Source: Crotophaga sulcirostris
Taxonomy: Eukaryota > Chordata > Aves > Cuculiformes > Crotophagidae
NCBI GenBank assembly: GCA_013397455.1
Contig: VYZB01000294.1
Location: 496,001 to 560,000, forward strand
Length of the DNA: 64,000 nucleotides
Direction of reading: 5' to 3'
The notes below the pieces were generated by a model. That model made no database searches. It worked only from the letters and a program-made list of their open reading frames with translations, and was not told where the DNA came from. The stretch's first letter is position 1; the number at the start of each line of letters is the position of its first letter. This document shows positions 12,831-24,917 of this stretch, one piece after another. The position numbers and the translations under genes are program-made.

Positions 12831-13251
12831 GCTCTCTTTTCTCTGGTTATTAACAACTCTCATTTGTGAAAATAGAACAAAAGAAGTGCCGTGTTAGTGA
12901 AACCAGATCAGCTTTGGTGACATAATACCACCACAAATAATGAAAAACTGGCTGAATTTGGCTAAAAGCAACTTTTATTTGTAATAAACCAGGATTTTTC
13001 TTTATTGGTAATTTAGATGATTAGACCTGTTTTGATTCATATCACTTGAAGAACAAATAATTATGCCAATAATCTTCTAGTTCATGGAGTGCAGGTTTTC
13101 ACTGCATATTAATCGTCATACAGGGATTTAATTTGTCATAGTGGAAGATCTATCCTTATGTTTCTGAATTCATAAACAAAATTGGCCCTGCAAAACTAAG
13201 TTGAATAATGTATTTTTTTCTAAACCCTCTAGTGTTTTTGATCTAGACAGA

Positions 13252-13320
13252 ATATAGAAATATATCTTTTATATCTTTTATATTCTTTATTTCTATATAT
13301 CTGATATATAGAAAACATAT
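13252..13320. repeat. TA-rich tract containing a perfect 12-bp-arm palindrome
   Basis: The tract repeats TATCTTTTATAT-like words. At 13290-13314 it contains arms TTTCTATATATC and GATATATAGAAA that are exact reverse complements around one central T. It probably arose from AT-dinucleotide expansion. Confidence 0.85.
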
Positions 13321-15614
13321 CTTTTTTAGATTGAAATCACCATGGTTTAAAACAAATATTAAAAGCATTGGGAAAGAAACAAGTAGCAATGAGGAAGGAA
13401 ATAACAGTGTAACATTTTATACCAGATTTCAGGAACGCTTCGGGTATTTTTTTATCTTGAAGCAGCAGCTTCTAAAAGTAGTTTCTTTCATGAACTGCAC
13501 AAGAGCTATCTGCTGCTGCACTAAAGTCACTTTGTTAATAAAGACAGTTCCTGAAGGAAGAGAATAGATAACCTGGCTGATTGTAATTGAGGTGTTGGTA
13601 CTGACTTTGCTGACTGTTATCTCATTTACTGGTACAGGGGGAGAGAAAACCCCTCTATCTTTTTGCCAGCAACCCCTAAGCCATGAAAAGATAAAAGAGA
13701 ATCAGTAGCAGTTGGTCCCTTAATACTGTGGAGCCAGCAGCCAGCTGACTGCCAGTTTGTTAGATGGAAAGTATGGGAAATACCATCTTGCTGAAGAAAA
13801 AAATGCATTCTGAAGTACACTACCAACCAAAGCAATGTAATTGCTTATCCAGCTGGATTGCTGAGACATCCTCTCTGTGCCCCTAAGTGCTGGGGAAGCC
13901 ACTTCTGATGAACCAGCCCATTAAAGGTTGAACGACCACCAGTCAAGATGCTGAAAGGCTGGAATGGATAGCTGATTAAAAAAAAAAGAGGAGGGAAAAT
14001 GAAAACTGCTTCAAATACATAAATAAATTCCTTCCCAGATCCTGACAGTTTTATCCCACTGAGATGCTGTGTGTCATTTTGCCTGAGCATTTCACAATTT
14101 GCCTCAGTAATTATGTAGTGCATTTACTATTTAAATCCCTTATTTTAAAATACAAAAGTCCAGGAAATAATTGCCTGTTAGTTAGAGCAGTTGCCCATCT
14201 GAAAGTACATAATTACTCCCTTCCCTCAGCAACTGCTACCAGCTACTGTCAGAGATAGGGTATAGGAGAAGGTGTTTCAAAGGATTGTTCTTATGCTTTA
14301 TGGATTTTATAATAGATGTAAAAGAGAAAAACAAACCCCTGATGATATTATTAAAACCATCATATCCCTGGAGAAAGGACTGAACAGCTCTGCCACCAGT
14401 CCTCCTGTGCTGACAGCTCGCTTGAATCGGCCCTCGTAACTGTAAATCATAATTAACCAAAATAACCAGCAAACACCGTGCCTGAGCCTTTCCATTTAAA
14501 AGGAAAATTAATTGTGTCCCAGTAACCTTGTTTAGTGCCTTGGAGGTACTGGGCACACAAGGAAAGCCATGAGAAGGATCTTCCCGCCCCAATAAGCATA
14601 GTCGACAAAGCCCCCTTGATTTCCAGCGATGCTCCCAGCAGTGGATTTGGTTCACTGGTTTTCACATAGTGAAAGTCAGGAGCAATTATCACCTGTGAAG
14701 AAGAAGTGATCTTGATTTACATAAAATAAAGTGTTTGCTTCATTAATTTACTTGCAGAAAGATCTGAAGTTGAGGAGACTCTGCAGGAATGGGAAGAGCT
14801 GGCACTTCCTGCTCAGAGATTTGGGGTGACACTTGATATCTCTACCTTTTTTTTGCTGCCTTCATTACTTTTTCCAAGTTCATCTACATTCGAAGCAATA
14901 GTCTGGGTGAACAGCAGTAATAAAAGAGTGAACTGGGGTAGGAGAGATCATGCTGAGACTCAGATTACTTGCTTCTCTTCCAGCAAGGATTTAATGCATG
15001 CTTATATCTCAAAACTGGGCTTTCCAAGAAAAAAACTAATGCTGTTCCCATGGATTTAATATACATTTTGGCAAAATCCAAACTAGATGGATGTTTGGTA
15101 CTATTGCAAACCGATCACTGAATTGTTCGTTACTCAGCTGTGATGTGCTTTCCCCTTTGAAATGGTTTACCAGTTGCACAGACGCTTCCCATCACTGTCA
15201 TCAATGCTGGATTACTGCTGTACAACAGGCAACTGTCTGAGGAGACGCCGATGCTGCAGCCCAGATGTCTAATTGCTGTTGACTGAGATGTATCCCACTT
15301 ACATTTAAACAACCTAACTGGGCACCATCAATTCCATGTGGTAACACGGAATAGGCTTCAAAATAGTTGGGCAATTTGCCTGCTTTGAAATCTGTGCTGT
15401 GCTGCTCTGTTACTGTACCCCAGGGAGTGAGCTTAAAGATCGCTTGGTACGTTGACACAAACTGTAGTCATACCACCAGACTGCAAAATAGAACTGCCCT
15501 TTGTAAGCCCTGGATGCTACTGATTAGGTGTGAGGAAAGGAAAACATGAAAAATCTGAAAATTGTCTTCTTGTCTTTCAGGTTTCAGCAGCTAAATGGCA
15601 TCATGCAGGCAATT
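13321..15614. other. No recognised gene; unique DNA
   Basis: Open frames up to 139 codons (minus, 14236-14655) are present without domain resemblance, and overlapping frames exist in other phases of the same segment. No repeats or RNA genes were recognised. Confidence 0.5.
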
Positions 15615-15695
15615 AAAACCAAACCAAACCAAGCCAAACCAAACTGAAATAAACCAAACCAAATCAAATCAAAACGAAACAAAATCAAAACAAAC
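15615..15695 (+). repeat. Imperfect AAACC/AAATC-type microsatellite
   Basis: A run of ACCAA units (AAACCAAACC with AAGCC, AAATC and AAACG variants) covers about 80 bp and ends in an A-rich stretch. Every unit is 5 bp, apart from occasional slips. The open frame crossing it encodes only a Lys/Pro/Asn/Gln/Thr repeat and is not treated as a gene. Confidence 0.85.
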
Positions 15696-17021
15696 TCTTA
15701 TAAAAAAAAATTCCAAGATGGAAATTATATTCAGCCATGTGACCTTGCTCCAATCAAGCAATGCAATACAATATATCATGTCCAGCATGCCTGAGGTTTT
15801 ATTATGCTTTCTACTTCAAACTAGCATTGCTTTATCAAGGAGGAAATCCAGCAAGGTCTCCTGTGAATTGGCTAAGGGGACAAGTGGATTTCAGGGTTTT
15901 GTAGTTAAAAAGTTGTATATAGGCAACCCATAACAGTCCTTTCATTTATGACGTTAAGTCTGACATTTCATAATTCTTGCCTTGAACCAGCCAAACATAA
16001 AGATGACCCAGAGAGTGTGACCCTAAAGGTTTTTTCTTTTGTTTACTACGAGACAAATCTCAAGATTAAAATCTTGGTCTTTTCTTAGCCATCATGGATT
16101 TGGTTCTTGCCAAGCGGGAATGAAGCAATAAGTGCTTGGGATCTTCAGAGCCATTGGTCTCACTTAAGAAGGAGGGTTGGAGACATGGCCTCACCCTAGT
16201 CGTTCTGTTTCCTGATTTGAGGGGAGGAAGAAAAAGATGGAAAGTCGGATTCTGCCAGGTCCCTGCCCAGAAGAAAGCCCCACAGAGACTCAGTTAGGAG
16301 TTGGGCAGGAACATAATCTGGGGCCCAGTGGCTGTCCTAGGGTGTCTAAGCCCAACCCTGGACACTCCCCACTCCAGATGTCCCAGGAACTGCTTTTATC
16401 CCATGTTTCTATTTAAAAGACATTTGAAACAAGCTTTGCATTGCCAAAATGAAACTAGTTACAGGATTTTTCTCCACTTACGCCCACACAAAATCTTTTC
16501 ATTTGGAGGTCATTGCAGTGATTTAATGAGGCTCGACAGAGGGTTTTTTTCCCCAAATGTGGAACCAATCTGATCTCAGTGCTTACTTATGTGTTACTGG
16601 GATGCAACATCATGTGGCACTGAGATAAGTTTGGCATCAGCAAAACCAGAGAATTTCTATTCTGTCAGAGAACCCATTTTCCCCTCTTCTTTTGTTTCCC
16701 ATAAAATCCTGTTAGGGCAGAGCAGCATTCTTCAAGCAGGCTTCAAATTCATTGAATCAACACTATTTGTGTCCAGCTTTTCTTCCTTACACTCCATTAG
16801 GAGCTGAAGCAGTCACAGCAGAATAGCTGGTGTATGGTAAGAAAGTAGAACACTGAGATTTTTGTGACCAAAACTGATTTGTGGATGTAACTCCTGATGA
16901 TCTTTGAAATTTACTTAATGGGAGGCTGTATTGAAGCCAACACTAAAGCTGATACCAAAGCAAAAGGATTGTTTTGCAAATGTTCTCTTGCTTGTGCTAA
17001 ATAATTTCCTTCTCCTGCAGT
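15696..17021. other. No recognised gene; unique DNA
   Basis: Open frames are below 115 codons and show no family resemblance. A purine-rich patch around 16150-16310 is GC-richer than its surroundings but could not be assigned. Confidence 0.5.
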
Positions 17022-17043
17022 CTAATAGCAAATTAGCTATTAG
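17022..17043. repeat. Short inverted repeat (8-bp arms, 6-nt loop)
   Basis: CTAATAGC and GCTATTAG are exact reverse complements separated by AAATTA. A repeat of this size is expected by chance in AT-rich DNA, so it is recorded only as a structural feature. Confidence 0.8.
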
Positions 17044-20000
17044 CTATGACAGCCATGAGATCCACTTTGAAGTCCAAACTGCATCACCGAGTTGATGTCT
17101 GATCTTGAATATTTCACTGTTTCTGCATGCAAAATGATCCAATGCTGCATATTCCAAAAGAGATGTTGTGTAGCTAATTTTGACAAAGAATTTTATCTCT
17201 CAAAGAATTATAGCGTGGCCTTCTTCCACTGTAATATTTATTCTATGTAATTATATTTATGAGCAGAGTGGAAAAAAATCCCCTGTTATCTATCAATAAA
17301 AACAATCATCCATTGCAATTTTGACCATGCAAGTAATGTCTAATTGCTCCATCTATATAAAAGATGTCCAGATCTGATGACATATAGAGCTTGCCTGGGT
17401 TGTAATGGCAAATCATTGGCTGTGTTAAGGAGAGGGAAAAAAATAATTTTTTTTTAAAAAATCCAGTTGTATGATGCAAAAGGGGTCCAGACAGCCTCAG
17501 CAATGCATTAATTTCTGCTCAATTGTAACAGTGCTACAAAAGCATTTAGTTTGTGTGAAGCAGATATTTCTCAGGGGTGTAACATGTCCCTACATCTCCT
17601 GTTAGAGAGAGCAGGGTGACAACATACCTCGCTCTCAGATGCGTATATCTGGCCTTTTCCTGACAATGCCTAGTGAAAATGCTCCGTGGTGCTGCAGATG
17701 ACTGCAGGCTCACAGATCTCTATACAATACACTACTTATTTTCTTTTTTCCCTGTCTTTACTATTTAATCTAATGGCACTGTTTCACAGAACAAACCAGA
17801 AAAATCCCACCAAATTTACCACAGTTGCCAAAGCTTTTGAGAGGTGAAACGTAGTTTTTTTGTTGAATCGTAGAAGCATAAGAACAATCCTTTGTCACTG
17901 TTGTCCAGATGTATTAACCACTTCCTTTCAATGACTCTCAAGAGAAAATTTCAAGCTATCATCCTCGTTTACGAGGTAAATGCTCCTGGGGCAACTAATA
18001 GTTGAAGTATGGTCTTTTATTTGTCCTGCCTCCTGTGGACATTAAGATACATTTCACTATCCTGATGTGAATTGTAAATACAAGTAAGCACATTCAAAGG
18101 CAGTCTCATCCTATAACTTTTTATTTTTAGACCTCTTAAAAGTGAAAACTCTTCATTTTGAGGAGAACATTTAATGGCTCTGTGGTCCATCTATCACAAA
18201 GAAAGCTTACTCAGTACACTACCTCTGAGCTGCCAACCATTTCAAATAGCCTTGTGCATATGGCCTGGGATTTTGTAAGATATAAAACTGATAATCAGAG
18301 CAAGTTTGTGAATACGTAAGATTTGTCTCCATTATATGCCTGGTTTTCATTCACTGTCTTTTTAACCTTTACTTAAAAGCTGCCTTGTGTCTGTACTTCC
18401 ACATATTTTCTTTCCCTGATAACTTCTTTCTGGCTCAGTTCTAGATATGCTTGATGTGGCTTCCCTTCTTACTTATTTCTTCCATATAAAATAATCACTT
18501 ATCCATAAAGAAAAATTTTAGCAAGTTCAGCCAATCAACAGACCTTGAATCTGCCTCCTTTCTCCCCATCTTCTGTAGAGCTTGGGGAGAAAGAAAAGTC
18601 AAGAGATCTCTTACAGATTTCATTTGTTACAGAAAAGTTGAGAAATTCACTTTTACTGAAGTCGGAGCAGAATTCGTACCTCAGCTTTGAGGGACGAGAC
18701 ACCCACCCTGATTCTACTATTGGTTTCAGACAGAATGGATAGCCCATCATGTGGCCCCCACCCAAAGTCCTGGCTTGTGCTCTTAGTCCTATATTATGTC
18801 AGGAGCATATATCCTTTAGGCAGAGTCAAATAAAGTGAAACACTTCCTTATAAAGATTTACCTGAGCCATTTCCCCAACATCATTACTTCCCACCCCTCT
18901 GCCACAATAGTTTTTGTCTATTCCAAGCACATTTATTTTCGTTCCCTGCTTGTGTTTGCGAGGACAGGACAAACTCAGGGAGGTGTTGGAGAAAAGCATT
19001 ACACGCAGGGGTACAGAGCTCACAGAGGTTCACAGGTGTCAGGTTGATGCTGCTCCTTTAAATCCTCAGGTCTGGGATATTTGCCCAAAGCTACTGAGGT
19101 CTGTGTATAAGCCAAATAATGACAAACTTGACTCTTCATAAGAATACTTGCATATGGTTCATAAGGTTTGAGAGACTTGTACAGGCATAATAAATTCAAG
19201 TGTCAAGTACAAATACCCAAGCTTAATAATTTCAGTGTAGCCCTAACAAAATGCAAAGGAAAAAAGAAGAGGAGAAAGGTAAACAGAACATCTATCCTGA
19301 GAATTGTTCTCTGTGAGAGGTATTCACCACTAGCACTCAGGTAAAGAGGCATTTATCTCCAGCTAACACTACAGTAAAGTCTGGACATCATATCAACATT
19401 AAAAAACTAGCAGTGAACAAATCTCTTTGCTTCTCACCTGCAATTTCAAATGGAAATAGAATAAAATGTTTGAAGTCTATATTATGCATTTAAATAGATT
19501 AAAGAGAGACTAAGCAATTAGTGATAATATGTGTGTGCATTAATGGAGGAGAGAATCAAGTCTTTCAAGTCTTTTAGATTGCTAAGAGGTCTTTCTGGTT
19601 TATAAGTGGGAGGAGAGCTAGCTCACAAAAGGATTAAAATACATTATCCTACAGGGTAAATTTGTTATTCCTAATGCACCAGGATATTTTTGATCCTCAG
19701 ATGAAAGTTTTGCTGAGTTAGATAAGTACATTGCTTTGGGTCTCCATAGAATTAAAAGCAGATTTGTCCTCCAAAAGAACAGAAAAGGAAGCACAGATAT
19801 CATTGATGAACACCAAATAAACCATCTCAGCCCAATATCTGCTTGACTTTGTGGGGTTTTTTTGACAGCAGCACATTTCACAGGAAAAAATCAGTGTGAA
19901 CTAAACTTTGCTTTTGGAGATCCAGATCTGAAGAGAGACACTGTTGGTGGTATCAGGAGATGGGGCAGATGTCTCCAGGATGCTGTATTGTCCCTGCACC

Positions 20001-22839
20001 ATGCAACTGAGATGCAGTCAGCAGCTTCTTCCCATCCAGAAATACTGACAGGATAGGGCTCTGCCTGGCTTCTATCAGAGAAGTCCTGACTGAAGCAATA
20101 TGGTAATTATTTACTCTACAGAGTTTTTTAACAAGTGTTTTGCTATAAATATTTAGTTGTAACACTCCAATTCTTGCCCTAGCCACTGTAGGTAATCTTC
20201 TGTTACTGTTTATTTTTCTCTTCTCTTGAGAGCTGCTCAGAATAACACAAACCATGTCTTTGTGAAGAAATTATTGTTTCACTACATAAGAGGAATACCA
20301 TAACTTCTCTTCCAGGTGGATGATAAAGCCAGGTTCTGATAATTAAGTTGTAGTTTGTAGGCATAGGAAAACAGACACTTTTCAGCTTTGGGAAATTAAA
20401 TTTGCAAAAAGTTCGATCTTTCCAAAGTTGCAAACAATATACAAGAAAAACCAAACTGAATCTTTGAATGGCATTGCCAGGTATTGTAGCCAAGGTTGTT
20501 GATGTTTGACACCAACTTCCAACTAAAAGGCACTGTGACCTTCAAAAGCGGCCACATGTGTTTGTGGGAGGCAGAGGAGAAAAAAGCCATACAAAAAATT
20601 TCTTCAGGTATCTCAGTAAGACCCTCATTTTGAGAAGTATATTTGAACTTCAACTCAAGGTTTTTAAAATATCCTGGGCTCTGCACCAATATTTCAACTG
20701 AATTATTCTACATTGTGTGCCAGAGGCAGACCCCTGGAATGCAGTAAGAATTTAGCTGAAGAGAAGTTGATGCTGGAAAACAGAGAAAAGATGGCCTGCT
20801 TTGGAGGGTTGCTAAGTAAGGGCTTGATTGCTTGAGTTGCCATGTCATATGGCAAGTGTATCTTCCTCCCAGAAGACCTTTAGGTAGTGAAATCAGCCCA
20901 TTTTAGGCTTGCTGGTAATGCGCCCAGGCAACTCCTGGTTTGACAGGACCTTGTTTCCTCTCTGCACACAATTTCTCTTCTGTTACTGAGGGTATTAAAG
21001 TCCCTGTATGCCCGAGGCATCAGTAACATTTCTATTAGCTCTCTGCCTAACAATAGCTAAACCTGAAGAAATATACTCAAAAATAGAACAAGGTTCGCAG
21101 GCTGGGGAATGGCAGCTGCTATAAAGGAGTACAAACACCCAAGGAAGGGGCCTGTCCTATGTGCTAATTTAAAACCTCTCTGTAAATGGATGATAATTTC
21201 TACATTAAATATACATGTACATACTGTTAATCTGTTTGATAAATAATTCAGTGCTATAATGCCACTGAAAAACCAGGGTGCTAAGCATGGTTTTTGTATT
21301 ATATTCAGCTTCAACCTTCTCTATATACCAAACAATCTCTCTTTTCTGTTTTTCACCTTTTTTATTTAATGAGGAAAACGGAAGCGAATTCCTCGTGCTT
21401 TTTATTTTCTCATTTATCAATGTAAACTAGTCCATGGTAATTTTGTATTCATCCCTCTACTATGAATGGCAAAGAAACATCTATCAGATTAAACTTAAAA
21501 TCCTTTAAACTGACAGGAATCATATGGGACCTTAATCATAGTGCTGTGATGACCATTTCGCTCTCCTCTGTCCCAGTCTCCCCAGTGATGAACAGAGATT
21601 CCTTTCTGAAGGTGGGATGGATGGTCAACCTATGCTAGTCTTGGGGGGGTGTGTCCTTTACCCAGGGCAACAAAGCCAGTCTGCAACCGTAGCTGTTGAA
21701 ACTTCACGTAGCAAAAATGAGTTGCTTTGCCATCAGTCTGGGGCAGGAGCTGTAACAGTGAGATCAGACTTTTTATGTCCTGCGTGAAATCTCTTTTGTT
21801 ATGGCACAGCTCGTCCTGCTGTGGAGAGCTGGAGGTGAAATAAATCGTCAGATAAGAGAATGAGGGCAGTGTCAATAGTTTGGAGTTTTAAGACCAACTG
21901 AGCTACAACCCTCATTCAGTAGAGCGATCTGGTGGAAACCACCTTTCTGAGGATGGGGCTAAAGACAAAGTTGGCCAAGAGCCCCTGTGATGTTAAGAAA
22001 GACATGGAGGATCACGTGTCCTGTCCACCAACTGGCTGGCTGCTTCCCAAGGCCATGTGTGCAGAGGGAGAGTCCTTTCCCCTCCTCAGGACTAAGGGAG
22101 GAGCTTGTCGTTTCCCCAGGCTAATGAGAGGAATATTCTTCATAGCTGATGGGGCTGACACTGTTTATTGAAGTGTCCTCCTGTGCAGGAGAGTTACATA
22201 AATTAGGGCAGCGTCCTGAAGACTTTTAAGAACATGTAATAACTTTGGTTTCCCCTGGCACAGGGAGATTTACTTCTTGTCCTAGACATGGCACATTTAG
22301 AGTGGTGGCAGCCAGAGATGCTGTGGCAGCGTTTTGTCAGGCATGTAAACTCCCACTCTTCAAAGCCCTTTCAGAAATGAATGCTGTTGAACCAGATATA
22401 TTTTGACATCGGAGAGCCGCCCCTGGGTACTGTCTGCAGGTGGAGGATGTTGACCTTTTGATGAACAGCTTCAATATTGAGTCTATGAGGAGCAACATCC
22501 CTTTCTTTCTACAGGAAGATCTCTCTCAAGCTCACTGTTTGGCCTACTCACTGAACAAAATTGCACCTGTGCAACCAGTAAAAGGGCAAGGCCCTCCTAT
22601 GAAGAGAATCTTGATTTATGATTATGTTCACAAATTAAAATAAGTGATTCAGGCAGGCATGTTGCCATTTCTCTGTGAGGACTCTAATCATGAGGGGTTT
22701 GTGAAACCTGAATGTTTCACAGTTAGCACGATGAGTTATTATCAGTCCAACAGTATCTATCAGAAAGTGTAATTTGAAATCAGAGCTCTCCATTCCTTCT
22801 TCTGATGCTTCAATCACCCAGGTGGGACAGAAACAACAC
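17044..22839. other. No recognised gene; unique DNA
   Basis: This is a long stretch with only short open frames (100 codons or fewer) scattered over both strands. I saw no CR1 end, SINE, RNA gene, strong microsatellite or exon-like structure. Confidence 0.5.
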
Positions 22840-22985
22840 ACGAGGTCAATGGCTAATCACACAGCCACCTATGCAGCAATCCTTTATCACTCAAGCATTA
22901 TTCATCCAAGCTGTTCTGAGCGTATTTATTAACAAATACTTGCTATCGTGATCAGCTCACTAATTACTCACTTCCAGTCTGGATA
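22840..22985. promoter_or_regulatory. Candidate conserved noncoding segment
   Basis: This short block, free of open frames, has several TAAT/ATTA and forkhead-like (TTATTAACAAATA) words in close succession. Its balanced, non-repetitive texture differs from its surroundings. The call is visual and weak. Confidence 0.15.
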
Positions 22986-23348
22986 ATTTTCAGAAGAAGG
23001 GAAAAGGACAGTGGAAGAATCGTAATTGCAAAATGATGAGAGTACCTTCCGCCTTCCCCTCCCTCACCACTACAGGAGAAAAAAGGGATAATTAGATATT
23101 CAGAAAGGAATAGGCTGAGGAGCTGAATCAAGCTACAGGTCAGCCAAATGTTTTATCATTTGTTCACAGCAAACTTTAAATGACTGTTGCAAGGCAATGA
23201 TTTCCAAGATGGCTTTTTTTTTAAAAAGCATCACAGTTACTGAGATGTGTCAGAAACATGGCAGATAAACATGAAGAGTAAGTACTCTTTGGAAGAAAGG
23301 ATTATCTGGTATCAGTACAGAGGATATTTGCCCATACATAGAATTAAG

Positions 23349-23430
23349 AAAGAAAAATTATGTAGCGTAAACAGCTGACAAGGAACACATGAAATTGAAA
23401 GCTACCTCCATGGGTGGTAATATTTGGCAT
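23349..23430 (+). repeat. Copy A of a diverged 82-bp direct repeat
   Basis: This segment aligns without gaps to 24510-24591, with 63 of 82 positions identical by hand count. The central 30 bases (from CAAGGAACAC to CTACCTC) match at 26 of 30. Both copies are on the plus strand, 1161 bp apart. I do not recognise the family; it could be an old local duplication or two fragments of an unknown interspersed repeat. Confidence 0.6.
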
Positions 23431-24509
23431 TACCATCCCTATGAACTACGCAGCCATTTAGCTGCTGTAATAGGTTAATATGGAAGTAAGCAGCCCCTAT
23501 AAAACATACAAGTCACTTAAAAGATTAAGCAATTGCCTCAAAGATTTAGGTGTCTTTTTGAGGTCTTTGTCAGCCCTTTACTTGTGAATACATTTTTTAT
23601 TTTACAAGTTAACTGTTTTCTTTGTAGAATGTCAAACGTTGAAGTGATTCCCATTGCATGTGGTATGTAAGGAGTACTGCAAATATTTGCTTCGATGCTA
23701 AAACATCATTTCCTTCTTTTCCATTCTGATTAACTGAAAATAAAGTAGGATTTAAAAAAATTGAGCTCATAGTACCAGAATGATTTTTGTTGTCTATGTC
23801 TACATTTACTTGTTTCATATTGCAGGTTAAATACAGTCATTTCCAGAATTTCCTAACATGGTTATTTTTCTTCCTGGAAAACCACTGGAAAACCTCAGTG
23901 AGCTGAGTTGCATGATAATATTCCTGAATTTGGGATCTGATCTGTAACAGAAACAAGTACTTTCTATTATTAGTAATAGGTAGAAACCATTGGCTGCATC
24001 AGAGAGTATCATAGAAAAATAACTGAAGCAACGAAGGTTGAAAGAAGAAAAGATATATTTGGCAAGTTGTTTGTCTCTACATCTCCCTGCTTTCCTTTGC
24101 GTGCCTGATAATCCTGAAAAAATTATTTCTCTGTCTAAGCACCAGCCAGGTACCACATAAATAGATATAGGATGAAGTACGCAGCACCTGGCAACCTTTC
24201 TGAACCTTGAGCTGAAATGACAACTGTGAATGGACCAGAAGGGAAGTGCAATTTCTACAAGAGAATCCCTGTCATGCCTGTTAATTAATGCCTCCAGCAT
24301 GCAGACTCCTGTCCCTATCACACTGGGCAGAAGCTGGAGCTGTCAGCTCATTTGGGGCAAGTCACCTTAAGGGTTATGAGGCTGTAACAACCCCTGCAGT
24401 TTTGTCATGTCATTTGCTACCCAGGACAGGGTAGTCAGTGCAGGGAAATGCTCAAGGAGGGAGGCCACAAAAAAACCAACACCACCATGCTGGAAAACAA
24501 GAGAACAAA

Positions 24510-24591
24510 AAAGCAAAATCACATAGCAGTAAGAGGTAACAAGAAACACGTGAAAATGAAAACTACCTCCATGTATGTCAATATTTGCCAT
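24510..24591 (+). repeat. Copy B of a diverged 82-bp direct repeat
   Basis: This is the partner of 23349-23430. The shared core is ACTACCTCCATG followed by AATATTTG. Similarity fades on both sides, so the original duplicated unit may have been longer. Confidence 0.6.
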
Positions 24592-24880
24592 CTCCAGCAG
24601 TCTGACCTCCAGAACAAAGGTGATGGGTTCCCTGCTGCCTAGTGACAGAAACGAAAACAAACATTTCCTACAACCCAAGCCTGGCTGCAGTGCTAGCAAG
24701 TAATCTCTTATTTATATATTCTGCTTGGAGGATAACCTTAGCTCCAGAAACCCTGGCATTTCAGCAGAACAAGCCCCTCTTTGGGAGGTGCACAATAGCC
24801 GAGCAGCAGGCGTGGGGCTCCCTGCTGCGAGCAGCATGAAAGGCTGAGATTTCCCTTCTTGGTTCCTCTGCATTTGCAGA
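24592..24880. other. No recognised gene
   Basis: The interval holds short open frames only. Nothing was recognised between the direct-repeat copy and the hairpin cluster. Confidence 0.5.
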
Positions 24881-24917
24881 AATCAAATTATTATTTGATT
24901 CATGAAATTCAAATAAT
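24881..24917. repeat. Two overlapping inverted repeats (competing hairpins)
   Basis: AATCAAAT/ATTTGATT with a 4-nt loop (24881-24900) overlaps a second inverted repeat, ATTATTTGA/TCAAATAAT, with a 10-nt spacer containing TTCATGAA. The two structures share sequence and cannot form together. They may be chance products of AT-rich DNA. Confidence 0.75.

Noticed and set aside
23827..24321. 164-codon minus-strand open frame, longest in the window
   Set aside because: The translation is Cys/Ser/Phe-rich with no domain, signal or family resemblance, and shows no exon-like boundaries. A frame of this size is expected a few times by chance in 64 kb on two strands.
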